Source: Bacillota bacterium
GTDB lineage: Bacteria > Bacillota > UBA4882 > UBA8346
Assembly (NCBI GenBank): GCA_023401925.1
Contig: JAEXDA010000071.1
Location: forward strand, 31,629-95,628
Direction of reading: 5' to 3'
DNA: 64,000 nt
Positions within the stretch are counted from its first letter, which is position 1. Every line of letters begins with the position of its first letter. The translations under genes and the position numbers were made by a program. The notes under the pieces were generated by a model, which did no database searches, was not told the DNA's origin, and saw nothing but the letters and a program-made list of their open reading frames with translations. Of this stretch, positions 27,254 to 35,648 are shown piece by piece.

Positions 27254-27895
27254 ATGTTTGTGAAAGATCGAATGACGGAAAACCCGGTTACTATTAAAGA
27301 TTCAGCTCCTGTCATCGAAGCCGGTGAAATATTTCGCAAGAATAATTTTGCCAGGCTTCCGGTTATGCATGATGAAAAATTAGTAGGGATTATTACTCAA
27401 GATGACCTTTTAAAAGTGAGTCCGTCGCAAGCAACGACCCTCAGTGTTTGGGAATTAAATTATGTTTTATCCAAATTATTGGTTAAAGATGCCATGACGA
27501 AGAATCCGATAACGATAAACCCAAATGTCACTTTGGAAGAAGCCGCTTTATTGATGAGGGAAAAAGGGGTTGGTGCCCTGCCAGTTGTCGAACAGGATAA
27601 ACTGGTTGGAATTATCACCGAGTCGGATATATTTGATGCTTTCATCGATCTGATGGGGTTAAAGAGAATTGGCACCAGGATTTCCATTGATCTGGAAGAT
27701 CGGGTTGGTGCAATTGCCCAAATAACGGATTTATTTCGGGCAGAAAGTATCAACATTGTTTCGTTGGCGCTATTTCACCGGGATCATAGTTCGGGAGAAC
27801 TAGTATTAAGACTTGATAGTCCTCAATCGCAAGCAATCGTTGAAAAGTTAAAAGCAAAGGGCTACAAAGTACTTCATGTTTCCACATGGAACTGA
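27254..27895 (+). CDS. CBS pair-ACT domain protein (AcuB-like)
   Basis: 213 residues: two CBS motifs (VKDRMTENPVTI and VKDAMTKNPITI, about 2-57 and 77-133), each closing with LVGIIT, then an ACT domain (about 140-213; IDLEDRVGAIAQITDLF). AcuB-like proteins bind adenylates and small molecules. It sits 73 bases after the liv operon behind AAAGGGGGTCG. I infer it senses energy or amino acid state for that operon; no target is visible. Confidence 0.88.
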   Translation: MFVKDRMTENPVTIKDSAPVIEAGEIFRKNNFARLPVMHDEKLVGIITQDDLLKVSPSQATTLSVWELNYVLSKLLVKDAMTKNPITINPNVTLEEAALLMREKGVGALPVVEQDKLVGIITESDIFDAFIDLMGLKRIGTRISIDLEDRVGAIAQITDLFRAESINIVSLALFHRDHSSGELVLRLDSPQSQAIVEKLKAKGYKVLHVSTWN

Positions 27896-27950
27896 TTCTT
27901 CGTAAATTCTTTTTATTTCAAGAACGATTCATAGTAATTGTGTTGTTAAA

Positions 27951-28046
27951 GGGGTTGTCTTAAAATAAATTGCAAGGTAGAGGATATACAATATATATAA
28001 ATCGCCTATTGAAAGGCTATATATATTGTATATCTTATTGTTTTTT
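27951..28046. repeat. MITE-like palindromic element, copy 2
   Basis: Starts with GGGGTTGTCT, then a perfect 17-bp stem (27983-27999 with 28018-28034) around CGCCTATTGAAAGGC and a T-rich end. The loop CCTATTGAA is the reverse complement of the one in the element at 12979-13092, and the first 17 bases match closely. It may also terminate transcription. Confidence 0.45.
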
Positions 28047-28174
28047 ATAGTGAATCTAAAAGCAATTTTTAAAGCAGCTGAGGGAAAAGTGAAAATGAGA
28101 AGCGGAATAAAATTTACAACTGTTTCTTCAAACGGTTACTTGGAATAATTGATTGCTATAGCAGGAGGCTAAGG

Positions 28175-29470
28175 ATGTCAAGAGCAGCAAAAATATATAT
28201 ATTGATTATTTGTTTTGCGATGATTTTTGTTTTAGGTACCGGAGTGAATACCGCAAGAACCAAAAATCCCCAAGGCAACCGTCAATTTGGGTGGTTACCT
28301 TCTATGAGCGGGGCATTGGACATTCGACTTCGGGAACCCTTAGGAGAAACTCACGAAATGATGAGTATCAATGATAGTGAAAATGGAATGGACGATAATG
28401 AGTTACCGCCTGTACCCGAGCCGGCCGTTGTCAAAGGCGTTTACTTAACCAGCTGGATTGCGGGAACAAAAGCTTTCAATCAGGTGGTAGATTTTATTCA
28501 CAAAACCGAAGTGAATTCATTGGTTATTGATGTAAAAGATGATACCGGTATGGTTAGTTACCCCAGTAAAGTGCCACTGGTCAACTCAATCGGTTCCAGT
28601 TATAAAAAATATGATCCTGAAAAAATTATGACTGTATTAAAACAGAATCGAATTTATCCCATTGCGCGAATCGTGGTTTTTAAGGATCCGTATCTAGCCA
28701 AACATCGCCCTGATTTAGCGGTCAAAAGCTCAGACGGTGGGTTGTGGCATGATTATAAAGGCTTAAATTGGGTTGATCCTTATAATAAAGAGGTTTGGGA
28801 CTATAATATAAGTATAGCCAAAGAAGCAGTTAATCAGGGCTTCCGTGAAATTCAATTTGACTATGTACGTTTTACAAGTGATGGAAATATTCGGGATTGC
28901 AGGTATCCAAAGATAGATGGACGTGTTAAATCCGACGTCATAAGGGATTACTTAAAATACGCATATCAAGAGTTAAAACCGCTTGGAGTAAAAATCTCAG
29001 CGGATGTTTTCGGATTGACCTGCTCAGCTCAGGATGATATGGGAATAGGGCAAGTAATGGAAAAGGTAGCCGAGGGCGTGGATGTTATTTGTCCAATGGT
29101 TTATCCATCCCATTATTATCGCGGACAATATAATATCGCGGACCCGGATAGCAGACCTTATGAGACTGTTTATAAAAGCCTGACGGATGCCCAACAGAAA
29201 ATCGCAAATGTATCTCGGAAAGTGATCATTCGTCCCTGGCTTCAAGACTTTTCGCTCAGGAATCGCTATGGTAGGGAACAGTTGCTGGAACAGATCAAGG
29301 CTGTAGAAAATTCCGGTCTTAAGGAATGGATATTTTGGAATCCGAGTAGCCGCTATGATTACCATAAATACCGTTTGAAAAATGAAGTGCTTGTTGAGGG
29401 AGCTGCGCCTAATGCGGAGATAAAATCGGATTTAGATCTTAAGCCTTCTGCAGCAACAACAAGTCCATAA
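28175..29470 (+). CDS. DUF4015 putative glycoside hydrolase, secreted
   Basis: 431 residues: signal/anchor helix (about 5-25), an acidic linker, then the DUF4015 TIM-barrel-like domain with KGVYLTSW, LVIDVKDDTGMVSYPS, IARIVVFKDP, GGLWHDYKGLNWVDPYN, EIQFDYVRF and VICPMVYPSHY. The acidic residues in DVKDD and EIQFDYVRF are likely catalytic. Predicted to act on a polysaccharide outside the membrane; substrate unknown. ATG 28175 follows AGGAGG. A paralogue lies at 45493-46659 on the other strand. Confidence 0.88.
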   Translation: MSRAAKIYILIICFAMIFVLGTGVNTARTKNPQGNRQFGWLPSMSGALDIRLREPLGETHEMMSINDSENGMDDNELPPVPEPAVVKGVYLTSWIAGTKAFNQVVDFIHKTEVNSLVIDVKDDTGMVSYPSKVPLVNSIGSSYKKYDPEKIMTVLKQNRIYPIARIVVFKDPYLAKHRPDLAVKSSDGGLWHDYKGLNWVDPYNKEVWDYNISIAKEAVNQGFREIQFDYVRFTSDGNIRDCRYPKIDGRVKSDVIRDYLKYAYQELKPLGVKISADVFGLTCSAQDDMGIGQVMEKVAEGVDVICPMVYPSHYYRGQYNIADPDSRPYETVYKSLTDAQQKIANVSRKVIIRPWLQDFSLRNRYGREQLLEQIKAVENSGLKEWIFWNPSSRYDYHKYRLKNEVLVEGAAPNAEIKSDLDLKPSAATTSP

Positions 29471-29498
29471 TAGAGTGTGAAATATAGAATAAATTTAT

Positions 29499-29527
29499 TT
29501 GCCTTTCTGAAAACGTTCTGGTATAAT
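29499..29527 (+). promoter_or_regulatory. Sigma-A type promoter for rplM-rpsI
   Basis: TTGCCT at 29499-29504, 17-base spacer, TATAAT at 29522-29527. Confidence 0.6.
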
Positions 29528-29533
29528 ATAAAA

Positions 29534-29560
29534 GTCGTAAATTTATATACGACCCTTTTT
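29534..29560 (+). promoter_or_regulatory. Leader hairpin ahead of rplM
   Basis: GTCGTA and TACGAC pair right after the promoter and are followed by CCTTTTTTCTC. This is the location of the L13 leader known in Bacillota and could attenuate transcription or bind L13; identity with that RNA family is inferred. Confidence 0.5.
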
Positions 29561-29635
29561 TCTCAAACAGTTTATGTTTTGTGTCAGATGACTGATTGAG
29601 AAATTTACAGCATTCATGCAGGGGGGAATTTTAAA

Positions 29636-30070
29636 ATGTCAACTTATTTAGCTAAGCCCGGCGAAGTCCAACGTAAGTGGTACGTAGTGGATGCCGAAGG
29701 AAAGACCTTGGGTAGATTGGCCTCAGTTGTTGCCTCTGTTCTTCGCGGAAAAAACAAACCTGAATTTACTCCTAACGTTGACTGTGGTGATCATGTCATT
29801 ATTATCAATGCTGAGAAAATTGAGTTAACCGGAAAAAAGATGGTTGAAAAAATTCATTACACCCATTCTATGTATCCGGGTGGGTTAAAGGCCTTATCTT
29901 ATGGTAAACTGCTTCGAGAGAAACCGGAATATGCACTTACGAAAACGATTTGGGGTATGCTTCCTCATAACCGCTTAGGTCGGCAAATGATTAAGAAATT
30001 GCGAGTTTATCGTGGTTCCGAGCATCCTCATCAAGCTCAAGTACCAGAAAAACTCGAGGTTAAGGCCTAA
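29636..30070 (+). CDS. rplM: 50S ribosomal protein L13
   Basis: 144 residues with L13 motifs WYVVDAEGKTLGRLAS, GDHVIIINAEKI, MLPHNRLGR and KLRVYRGSEHPHQAQ. Component of the large subunit. Strong SD (AGGGGGGAA). Precedes rpsI by 18 bases as in most bacteria. Confidence 0.98.
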   Translation: MSTYLAKPGEVQRKWYVVDAEGKTLGRLASVVASVLRGKNKPEFTPNVDCGDHVIIINAEKIELTGKKMVEKIHYTHSMYPGGLKALSYGKLLREKPEYALTKTIWGMLPHNRLGRQMIKKLRVYRGSEHPHQAQVPEKLEVKA

Positions 30071-30088
30071 GAAAGGAGGAGAAAATAT

Positions 30089-30499
30089 ATGCCACGCGCT
30101 AAAAAAACAAGTAAATCAGTTTTTTATGGAACAGGTCGAAGAAAGTGTTCAATTGCTAAAGTCAGATTAGTATCCGGTCAGGGAAATATTATTGTAAACG
30201 GTAAGCCGGTAATGGATTATTTCGGTCGTAAAGTTCTTGAACTTATCGTTAAACAACCTCTATCAGTGACGAATACTGAAGGAAAATATGATGTTTTAGC
30301 CAGTGTTCATGGTGGCGGCACCAGTGGTCAAGCTGGGGCTGTACGGCATGGAATCGCCCGTGCTTTACTTAAAGTGGAGGATGAGTTTCGTTCCCCTTTA
30401 AAAAAGGCTGGATTTTTGACTCGTGACCCTCGAATGAAGGAAAGACGTAAATATGGGTTGAAGAAGGCCCGTAAAGCTCCACAGTTTTCTAAACGTTAA
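30089..30499 (+). CDS. rpsI: 30S ribosomal protein S9
   Basis: 136 residues with FYGTGRRKCSIAKVRL, GGGTSGQAGAVRHGIARAL, and the basic tail ending KKARKAPQFSKR that reaches P-site tRNA. Slightly longer N-terminus than the usual 130. SD AAAGGAGG. Terminator follows. Confidence 0.98.
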   Translation: MPRAKKTSKSVFYGTGRRKCSIAKVRLVSGQGNIIVNGKPVMDYFGRKVLELIVKQPLSVTNTEGKYDVLASVHGGGTSGQAGAVRHGIARALLKVEDEFRSPLKKAGFLTRDPRMKERRKYGLKKARKAPQFSKR

Positions 30500-30511
30500 T
30501 GATACAAATTT

Positions 30512-30540
30512 AAACACGACTTTAAGTCGTGTTTTGTTTT
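30512..30540 (+). terminator. Intrinsic terminator after rpsI
   Basis: AAACACGACTT and AAGTCGTGTTT pair with a one-base loop, followed by TGTTTT. Confidence 0.8.
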
Positions 30541-30567
30541 ATGCCGGATTTTTTTTGGAGGATAAAT

Positions 30568-31209
30568 TTGAAAGCTTTAATTGTTGGTGGAGGCCCGGTT
30601 CATTTGCCGCAATTAGAACAAGAACTCGCATCACAACCTGATTTAGTGATAGCCGCTGATTATGGCGGTAATTACTTTGCAAAGCTGGGTATGTATCCCC
30701 ATATTTTATTGGGCGATTTTGACTCCCTGTCTAAAACGGTTTTGGACCAAATGAAAGAGGCTCATGTGGAAATCAATTCATTTCCCACGCATAAGGATTA
30801 TACAGATTTGGAGCTGGCTATTGACTTTGCATTAGCAAAAGGAACTCAAGAGGTTCGTATTTTGGGAGGCCTGGGTAACCGCCTGGACCATACGCTGGGA
30901 AACATTGGTCTACTCCTTAAACTTTTGTCAAAGTCAATAGAGGCTCATCTTCTCGATCAGTTTCACGATATTTTCCTCATAGAAAACTCGGCCCAAATAA
31001 TCAATAAACCAGGTTGGGCCGTTTCGTTAATCCCCTTGTCTCAAAAGGTTACCGGAGTGACGACGGAGGGACTCTTATACCCGTTGACCAATGCCGAACT
31101 TTATCTTGATTCCTGCCGCGGGATTCATAATGAATTCACGGAAGAAAAGGCAATGATTAAAGTAGCTGAAGGGATTTTAATTGTTGTTGGTTTTCAGGAA
31201 GTACAATGA
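30568..31209 (+). CDS. thiN: Thiamine pyrophosphokinase
   Basis: Makes thiamine diphosphate from thiamine and ATP. 213 residues with DYGGNYFAKLG, the metal/nucleotide motif GDFDSL, KDYTDLELAI, the GGLGNRLDHTLGN core and TTEGLLYPL. TTG at 30568 was chosen because TTTGGAGG precedes it; an ATG at 30541 and others upstream fall inside the rpsI terminator. No thiamine riboswitch is seen. Confidence 0.93.
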   Translation: MKALIVGGGPVHLPQLEQELASQPDLVIAADYGGNYFAKLGMYPHILLGDFDSLSKTVLDQMKEAHVEINSFPTHKDYTDLELAIDFALAKGTQEVRILGGLGNRLDHTLGNIGLLLKLLSKSIEAHLLDQFHDIFLIENSAQIINKPGWAVSLIPLSQKVTGVTTEGLLYPLTNAELYLDSCRGIHNEFTEEKAMIKVAEGILIVVGFQEVQ

Positions 31210-31274
31210 TTTTTGATGTGCGACTTTGACAATTTCCAATCCGGTATTGTCATTTTCAAACGAATCAATCCCAT

Positions 31275-31304
31275 TTGACTGAAAACATAAAAATTGTATA
31301 TAAT
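31275..31304 (+). promoter_or_regulatory. Sigma-A type promoter for the EndoAI/EndoA pair
   Basis: TTGACT at 31275-31280 and TATAAT at 31299-31304, 18-base spacer, about 35 bases before the antitoxin start. Confidence 0.55.
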
Positions 31305-31341
31305 AAATATATTCATTGAAATTATTCCTGGAGGTGGGTTA

Positions 31342-31617
31342 ATGGCGCAGGCTAAGCGAATTATGGTCAGTTTGCCCGATAGTCTCCTCCAAGAGGTTGA
31401 TGGGATCGTCCGCCGGGAAACAGGAAACCGAAGCGCATTTATTCGGGAAGCAATGCTTTTATTAATTAAAGAGCGGCGTTATTGCGAAAAAATGAAGAGA
31501 TGCCGGGACGGTTATCAAAGAATGGGCGAACTTAATCGCCTATTAGCTGAAGATGGGTTGGAAGAGGATTTCCATGAACTGGAGAATTATGAGAATTATC
31601 TAGTGAAAGGGAACTAA
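31342..31617 (+). CDS. mazE: EndoAI-type antitoxin (MazE, ribbon-helix-helix)
   Basis: 91 residues with an N-terminal ribbon-helix-helix (KRIMVSLPDSLLQEVDGI..NRSAFIREAM) and an acidic C-terminal tail (EDGLEEDFHELENYENYL) that would occupy the toxin's RNA site. ATG 31342 follows GGAGGTGGG; longer frame rejected. Likely represses its own promoter with the toxin. Toxin gene starts 8 bases later. Confidence 0.9.
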   Translation: MAQAKRIMVSLPDSLLQEVDGIVRRETGNRSAFIREAMLLLIKERRYCEKMKRCRDGYQRMGELNRLLAEDGLEEDFHELENYENYLVKGN

Positions 31618-31624
31618 GGCCTTT

Positions 31625-31975
31625 ATGATCCATCGCGGCGATATTTATTATGCCAATTTAAATCCGGTTCTTGGTTCGGAACAAGGCGGTCTCAGACCCG
31701 TACTGATTATCCAAAATGATATTGGAAATATGTATAGTCCGACTACAATCATTGCTGCCATCACATCCAGGATAAAAAGAGCTAAATTACCCACTCACAT
31801 CGCAATCAGTGCCATCCGGTATCAATTGGAAAAAGATTCAGTCATTCTCTTGGAACAATTACGGACAATTGACAAACAAAGATTGAAAGAGCGGATAGCT
31901 CATCTTGACGAAGAAACTATGGGCAAAGTTGAAAATGCATTGATGATTAGTTTGGGGCTGAAAGTGTTAAATTAA
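31625..31975 (+). CDS. mazF: EndoA/MazF-type mRNA endonuclease toxin
   Basis: 116 residues, PemK-like fold: RGDIYYANLNPVLGSEQGGLRPVLIIQND, the conserved TTIIAAITS, and LEQLRTIDKQRL. These include the catalytic Arg and Thr of MazF/EndoA, which cleaves mRNA at U-rich pentamers in Bacillus. Complete length implies an active toxin. No strong SD; probably coupled to mazE. Followed by a 230-base gap without a gene. Confidence 0.94.
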   Translation: MIHRGDIYYANLNPVLGSEQGGLRPVLIIQNDIGNMYSPTTIIAAITSRIKRAKLPTHIAISAIRYQLEKDSVILLEQLRTIDKQRLKERIAHLDEETMGKVENALMISLGLKVLN

Positions 31976-32208
31976 AACGGCCAACCAATCCTAATTTAAA
32001 TTGTGGGTGCACACGTGCCCTAAGATTTACAGTATAGTGCTCTAATTTTGATTTAGACAGCATCATACTGTATTTTTTTATTAGAAAATCATGATATTTT
32101 TCCAAATAAATGGCATAAGGAATTTGTATTAGAGCCATACTTGACCAAATTTAAACATCATGTTACTATTCTCTTGGAGAATTTTAAAGCCGCTTAAAGG
32201 ACTTTCAC

Positions 32209-32661
32209 ATGGTAGAAATCTTTTTAGAACAGGAAATGATACTTTTAGGAGAAAAAATTGGAGCGCGGTTAGACACCGGTGATCTCCTTTTTTTGTCAGG
32301 CCATTTGGGAGCTGGAAAAACAACCTTTACTAAGGGGATTGCCAGGGCGCTCGGTATTAAAGAAGAGGTAACCAGCCCTACTTTTCAAATCATTAAGACA
32401 TATCAAGGGCGAATTCCTTTAATTCACCTGGATTTATATCGTTTGAAGGAACCCAATGAACTAGATATTCTTGATCCCGATTCTCTAGTTGACTCGGGGG
32501 TTGTAGTGATTGAATGGGGAGATTTATGGAACAAAAAAAATTATCCCCATTATTTGGAGATTAAAATAGAATATCATCAAGAATCCGATGGCCGAAGGGT
32601 AAGTTTTAGTCCTTTTGGCTCACGGTATCTGGAGTTGATAGAAGGAATCGACCAATGTTAA
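32209..32661 (+). CDS. tsaE: t6A ATPase TsaE
   Basis: 150 residues with Walker A GHLGAGKTTFTKGIA, TSPTFQIIKTYQ, HLDLYRL and VIEWGD. Hydrolyses ATP to reset the TsaBD complex in t6A synthesis. Its stop overlaps tsaB by 7 bases, so the two are coupled. ATG 32209 has a weak SD. Confidence 0.94.
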   Translation: MVEIFLEQEMILLGEKIGARLDTGDLLFLSGHLGAGKTTFTKGIARALGIKEEVTSPTFQIIKTYQGRIPLIHLDLYRLKEPNELDILDPDSLVDSGVVVIEWGDLWNKKNYPHYLEIKIEYHQESDGRRVSFSPFGSRYLELIEGIDQC

Positions 32662-33356
32662 TATTGGGTTTTGACACGGCCACTCCCTGGGGAACAATGG
32701 CATTACTCGAAAACAACCAGGTGATTTTTGAGATTTCACTTCGTGCCGGGAAGGGCAGTGGTGAATATTTACTAGCTCTTTTGCAAAATTTGTTAAGAAA
32801 ATCGGAACGAAGTGTTTCCAACATTGATTTAATTACTGTTGGAACCGGACCGGGTTCTTACACTGGAATCAGGGTTGGCTTAGCGGCTGCCAAGGGATTG
32901 GCCTTGGGGGCAAATATCAAGGTATTTGGAATCAATACTTTGCGAATTATTGCGGAAAATGGCCGGCGGGATTCGGAATGGATTGCTTCATTAATCGATG
33001 CCCGCCATGGTTTCGTTTATGCTGCTCTTTTTCAAAATAGGAATCAGCAATTACAGACTGTAGAAAGCCCTCTTTATATTTCCGCTGAAGATTTTGCTTT
33101 ACGGTTGAGTTCTATTCCATCGGTAATGCTTTGTGGCGACGGTAGTAAAAGCTATCAGAAAATTTGGGAGAAATATTCTCATTTGAAAATCGCCCCCATG
33201 GATTGGGATAGACCTTACGGTACATCTGCGGCTCGAATCGGTTTTTTTAGTCTCGAGCAACAATTGCCAATGGATCCGGAATACCTAATTCCATGTTACT
33301 TACGAAAAGTAGAGGCTGAATTACGTTTGGAGGAAAGCCTATGCAAACCAAAATAG
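32655..33356 (+). CDS. tsaB: t6A complex scaffold TsaB
   Basis: 233 residues, ASKHA fold without the metal site: ILGFDTATPWGTMALLE, TVGTGPGSYTGIRVGLAAAKGLAL, SLIDARHGFVYAALF. Partner of TsaD (encoded at 16.3 kb). Overlaps tsaE and rimI, giving a three-gene operon. Confidence 0.94.
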   Translation: MLILGFDTATPWGTMALLENNQVIFEISLRAGKGSGEYLLALLQNLLRKSERSVSNIDLITVGTGPGSYTGIRVGLAAAKGLALGANIKVFGINTLRIIAENGRRDSEWIASLIDARHGFVYAALFQNRNQQLQTVESPLYISAEDFALRLSSIPSVMLCGDGSKSYQKIWEKYSHLKIAPMDWDRPYGTSAARIGFFSLEQQLPMDPEYLIPCYLRKVEAELRLEESLCKPK

Positions 33357-33790
33357 AACTAATGCGGATTGAAGATCTTGAGACGGTATTGGAAATCGAG
33401 GAGGCCTCTTTTCCAACTCCATGGTCAAGAAATTCTTTTCTTTATGAACTAACAGAGAATCAAAGGGCAATTTATCTGGTAGCCAAAAATGAATTTAATA
33501 AAGTCGTCGGTTATATTGGTATGTGGGTGGTGTTTGATGAGGGACACATTACGAATCTGGCCGCCCATCCTCTTTATAGGCGGCAGGGTGTAGGAAGAAC
33601 TTTATTAAATGAATTAGTCGCAGTCGCTAGAAGAAATGGTGTTCAATACTTAACATTGGAGGTTAGGCGATCTAATTTATCAGCTCAAGACCTTTATCAA
33701 AAGATCGGTTTTGTTCACATGGGTGTTCGTCGAAAGTATTACCTTGATAATCGGGAAGATGCTTTAATTATGTGGAAAGGCCCAATCTAG
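33341..33790 (+). CDS. rimI: Ribosomal protein alanine N-acetyltransferase RimI
   Basis: 149-residue GNAT protein: VLEIEEASFPTPWSRNSF, acetyl-CoA loop RRQGVGRTLL, LEVRRSNLSAQDLYQKIGF. Acetylates the N-terminus of S18; the tsaE-tsaB-rimI order is standard in Bacillota. SD TTGGAGG lies inside tsaB. Confidence 0.93.
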   Translation: MQTKIELMRIEDLETVLEIEEASFPTPWSRNSFLYELTENQRAIYLVAKNEFNKVVGYIGMWVVFDEGHITNLAAHPLYRRQGVGRTLLNELVAVARRNGVQYLTLEVRRSNLSAQDLYQKIGFVHMGVRRKYYLDNREDALIMWKGPI

Positions 33791-33838
33791 AAAAACGTTC
33801 TCTCAATAACTATTCAATGATTGTGAAAGTTTTACTTA

Positions 33839-33893
33839 AGTAGAGCGTATCGTCCCCATTTCTGATTACCATTTATTTACGATACGCTCTACT
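33839..33893. repeat. Perfect 15-bp inverted repeat
   Basis: AGTAGAGCGTATCGT and ACGATACGCTCTACT flank a 25-base loop between rimI and phoU. No T-run follows in either direction. Could be an rho-independent-like barrier, operator or small mobile hairpin. Confidence 0.5.
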
Positions 33894-34021
33894 AGTCGAG
33901 CCAATGAATTTTAGAATGATCATTCACAAAATTGTAAAAAATATTTTCAGCGTCAGTAGGATAAAAATACTTTTTGTATAATAAATTTATTGATAATAAG
34001 TTCTTAATAAAGGAGGACAAG

Positions 34022-34675
34022 ATGGCTGAAACATCGACTGCAGCTGCCGAACGAATTGAGCATGACTTGTTAAAAATGGGAAATTTGGTTGAAGAAACAA
34101 TTAAAATGGCCATTCAAGCCCTGCGTGAACAAAATGGCGACCTGGCTTTACAAGTCATTGAACGTGACGATCTGATTGATAATATGCAGATTGTTATTGA
34201 AGAAGAACTTGAACGGAAAACCTTAAACAGTATTCCCAATGGTTTTGAATTGCGACGTGATTTTGCCACAATCAAGATAGTCAATGATTTGGAACGGATC
34301 GGCGATTTTGCAACCAATATAGCTGAACTTGTTTTGGAGCTGAAAAATAAAAAGTATATGAAACCTTTGGTTCATATTCCGCAAATGTCTGTTCTCGTGA
34401 TGAATATGGTTTCAACTGTATTAAAAGCATTTGTGGAGAAAAACATTGACTTGGCTGAAGCAGTCTGCAAAAAAGATGATGAAGCCGATGATATGTACGA
34501 AGAGATTTGCGATGAATTAATTCGGATTATCGGCAATGAGCCCGATCACGATAAGGCTTATCAAGCGGCTCGATTCCTACTTATTGCAGAGTGGTTGGAA
34601 CGGGCCGCCGATCATACTACAAATATCGGAGAGGAAACAATTTATATTATAACCGGTAAACGGGTTAAATACTGA
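34022..34675 (+). CDS. phoU: PhoU-family phosphate signalling protein
   Basis: 217 residues built of two PhoU three-helix repeats (about 8-95 and 108-200), with ERDDLIDNMQ and ADDMYEEICDELIRI carrying the metal-binding E/DxxxD motifs. PhoU restrains the phosphate sensor kinase and Pst transporter; no pst or pho genes are near, so it is an orphan here. ATG 34022 follows AAGGAGG. Confidence 0.9.
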   Translation: MAETSTAAAERIEHDLLKMGNLVEETIKMAIQALREQNGDLALQVIERDDLIDNMQIVIEEELERKTLNSIPNGFELRRDFATIKIVNDLERIGDFATNIAELVLELKNKKYMKPLVHIPQMSVLVMNMVSTVLKAFVEKNIDLAEAVCKKDDEADDMYEEICDELIRIIGNEPDHDKAYQAARFLLIAEWLERAADHTTNIGEETIYIITGKRVKY

Positions 34676-34747
34676 AGAGTATCAATTCAGATTCAAAAAA
34701 ATATTTTTCAATCAATGTTCTTCCATCGTTTTCATAGATATTCTGGC

Positions 34748-34781
34748 AAGCCTGATCAAGATATTTTGGTCGGGCTTTTTT
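34748..34781 (+). terminator. Intrinsic terminator after phoU
   Basis: AAGCCTGATCAA pairs with TTGGTCGGGCTT (two G-U pairs) and leads into a T run. Confidence 0.75.
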
Positions 34782-34881
34782 GTTATGCGAGGATAATAGA
34801 AAGCCAAGGCCCTGCCGAAGCTGAAACATATTCTTCTAAGATCTCACATATTTATGGATCGATACGGAGGACTTCATAAAG

Positions 34882-35619
34882 ATGAAAATGCAAATTACAA
34901 TAAGGATTTTATTAGTTTTTTGCGGATTTTTCTTAATTCAATCTTCAATGAAAGCGGCAGAGAATCCTTTTCAAATCATAATATGTTCGGACGGTGAACA
35001 ATTTATTATCGAAAAGAGCAGTGAAGTGAATACTGTTCATTCTAAACCCTCTGATGATAGCATGATAAAAGTGGATGTGAAAAGACAACGTTTAATGTAT
35101 TTTCAAAATAGTAAACTCTTGCATAGCTATCCGGTGGCTATAGGTGATGAAGAAACTCCATCCCCGATTGGAGAATGGAAAATAATTCATAAAGGTGGAA
35201 ATTGGGGTGGCGGTTTTGGAGAACGTTGGATGGGTATTGATGTTCCATGGGGCATTTACGGAATCCATGGAACCAATAAACCTTGGACCATCGGGACTTC
35301 ATCCAGTCATGGATGCATTCGAATGCTAAACTATCATGTAATAGAACTGTATAACCTTGTGAGAATAGGAACTCCTGTTCATATTATTGGAACTTTACCT
35401 CCTGTTGTACCTAGGAAAGAGGTAAAACGAAGTAATACAGGGCGAGATATCGTGGCTTTTCAATTTGCGCTCCGTAAAGCCGGTTTTGATCCTGGCAGAA
35501 TTGATGGACGTTTTGGTATTGAAATGGAAAAGGCCATCTACCGGTTGCAGTTTCTATATGGTTTACCTCTTACAGGCCGGGTATCTCTTGATGAGCAGAT
35601 TATATTGGGATTTGACTGA
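34882..35619 (+). CDS. Secreted L,D-transpeptidase with peptidoglycan-binding domain
   Basis: 245 residues: signal peptide (about 1-25), YkuD domain (about 54-170) with the HGTNKPWTIGTSSSHGCIRM catalytic segment (Cys with His), and a C-terminal PG_binding_1 domain (about 185-243). Such enzymes form 3-3 peptidoglycan crosslinks or modify spore wall. SD GGAGG at good spacing. The following binding-protein gene starts 30 bases on. Confidence 0.9.
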   Translation: MKMQITIRILLVFCGFFLIQSSMKAAENPFQIIICSDGEQFIIEKSSEVNTVHSKPSDDSMIKVDVKRQRLMYFQNSKLLHSYPVAIGDEETPSPIGEWKIIHKGGNWGGGFGERWMGIDVPWGIYGIHGTNKPWTIGTSSSHGCIRMLNYHVIELYNLVRIGTPVHIIGTLPPVVPRKEVKRSNTGRDIVAFQFALRKAGFDPGRIDGRFGIEMEKAIYRLQFLYGLPLTGRVSLDEQIILGFD

Positions 35620-35648
35620 AGATTTCATCTCGATGGAGTGATTTTTCA

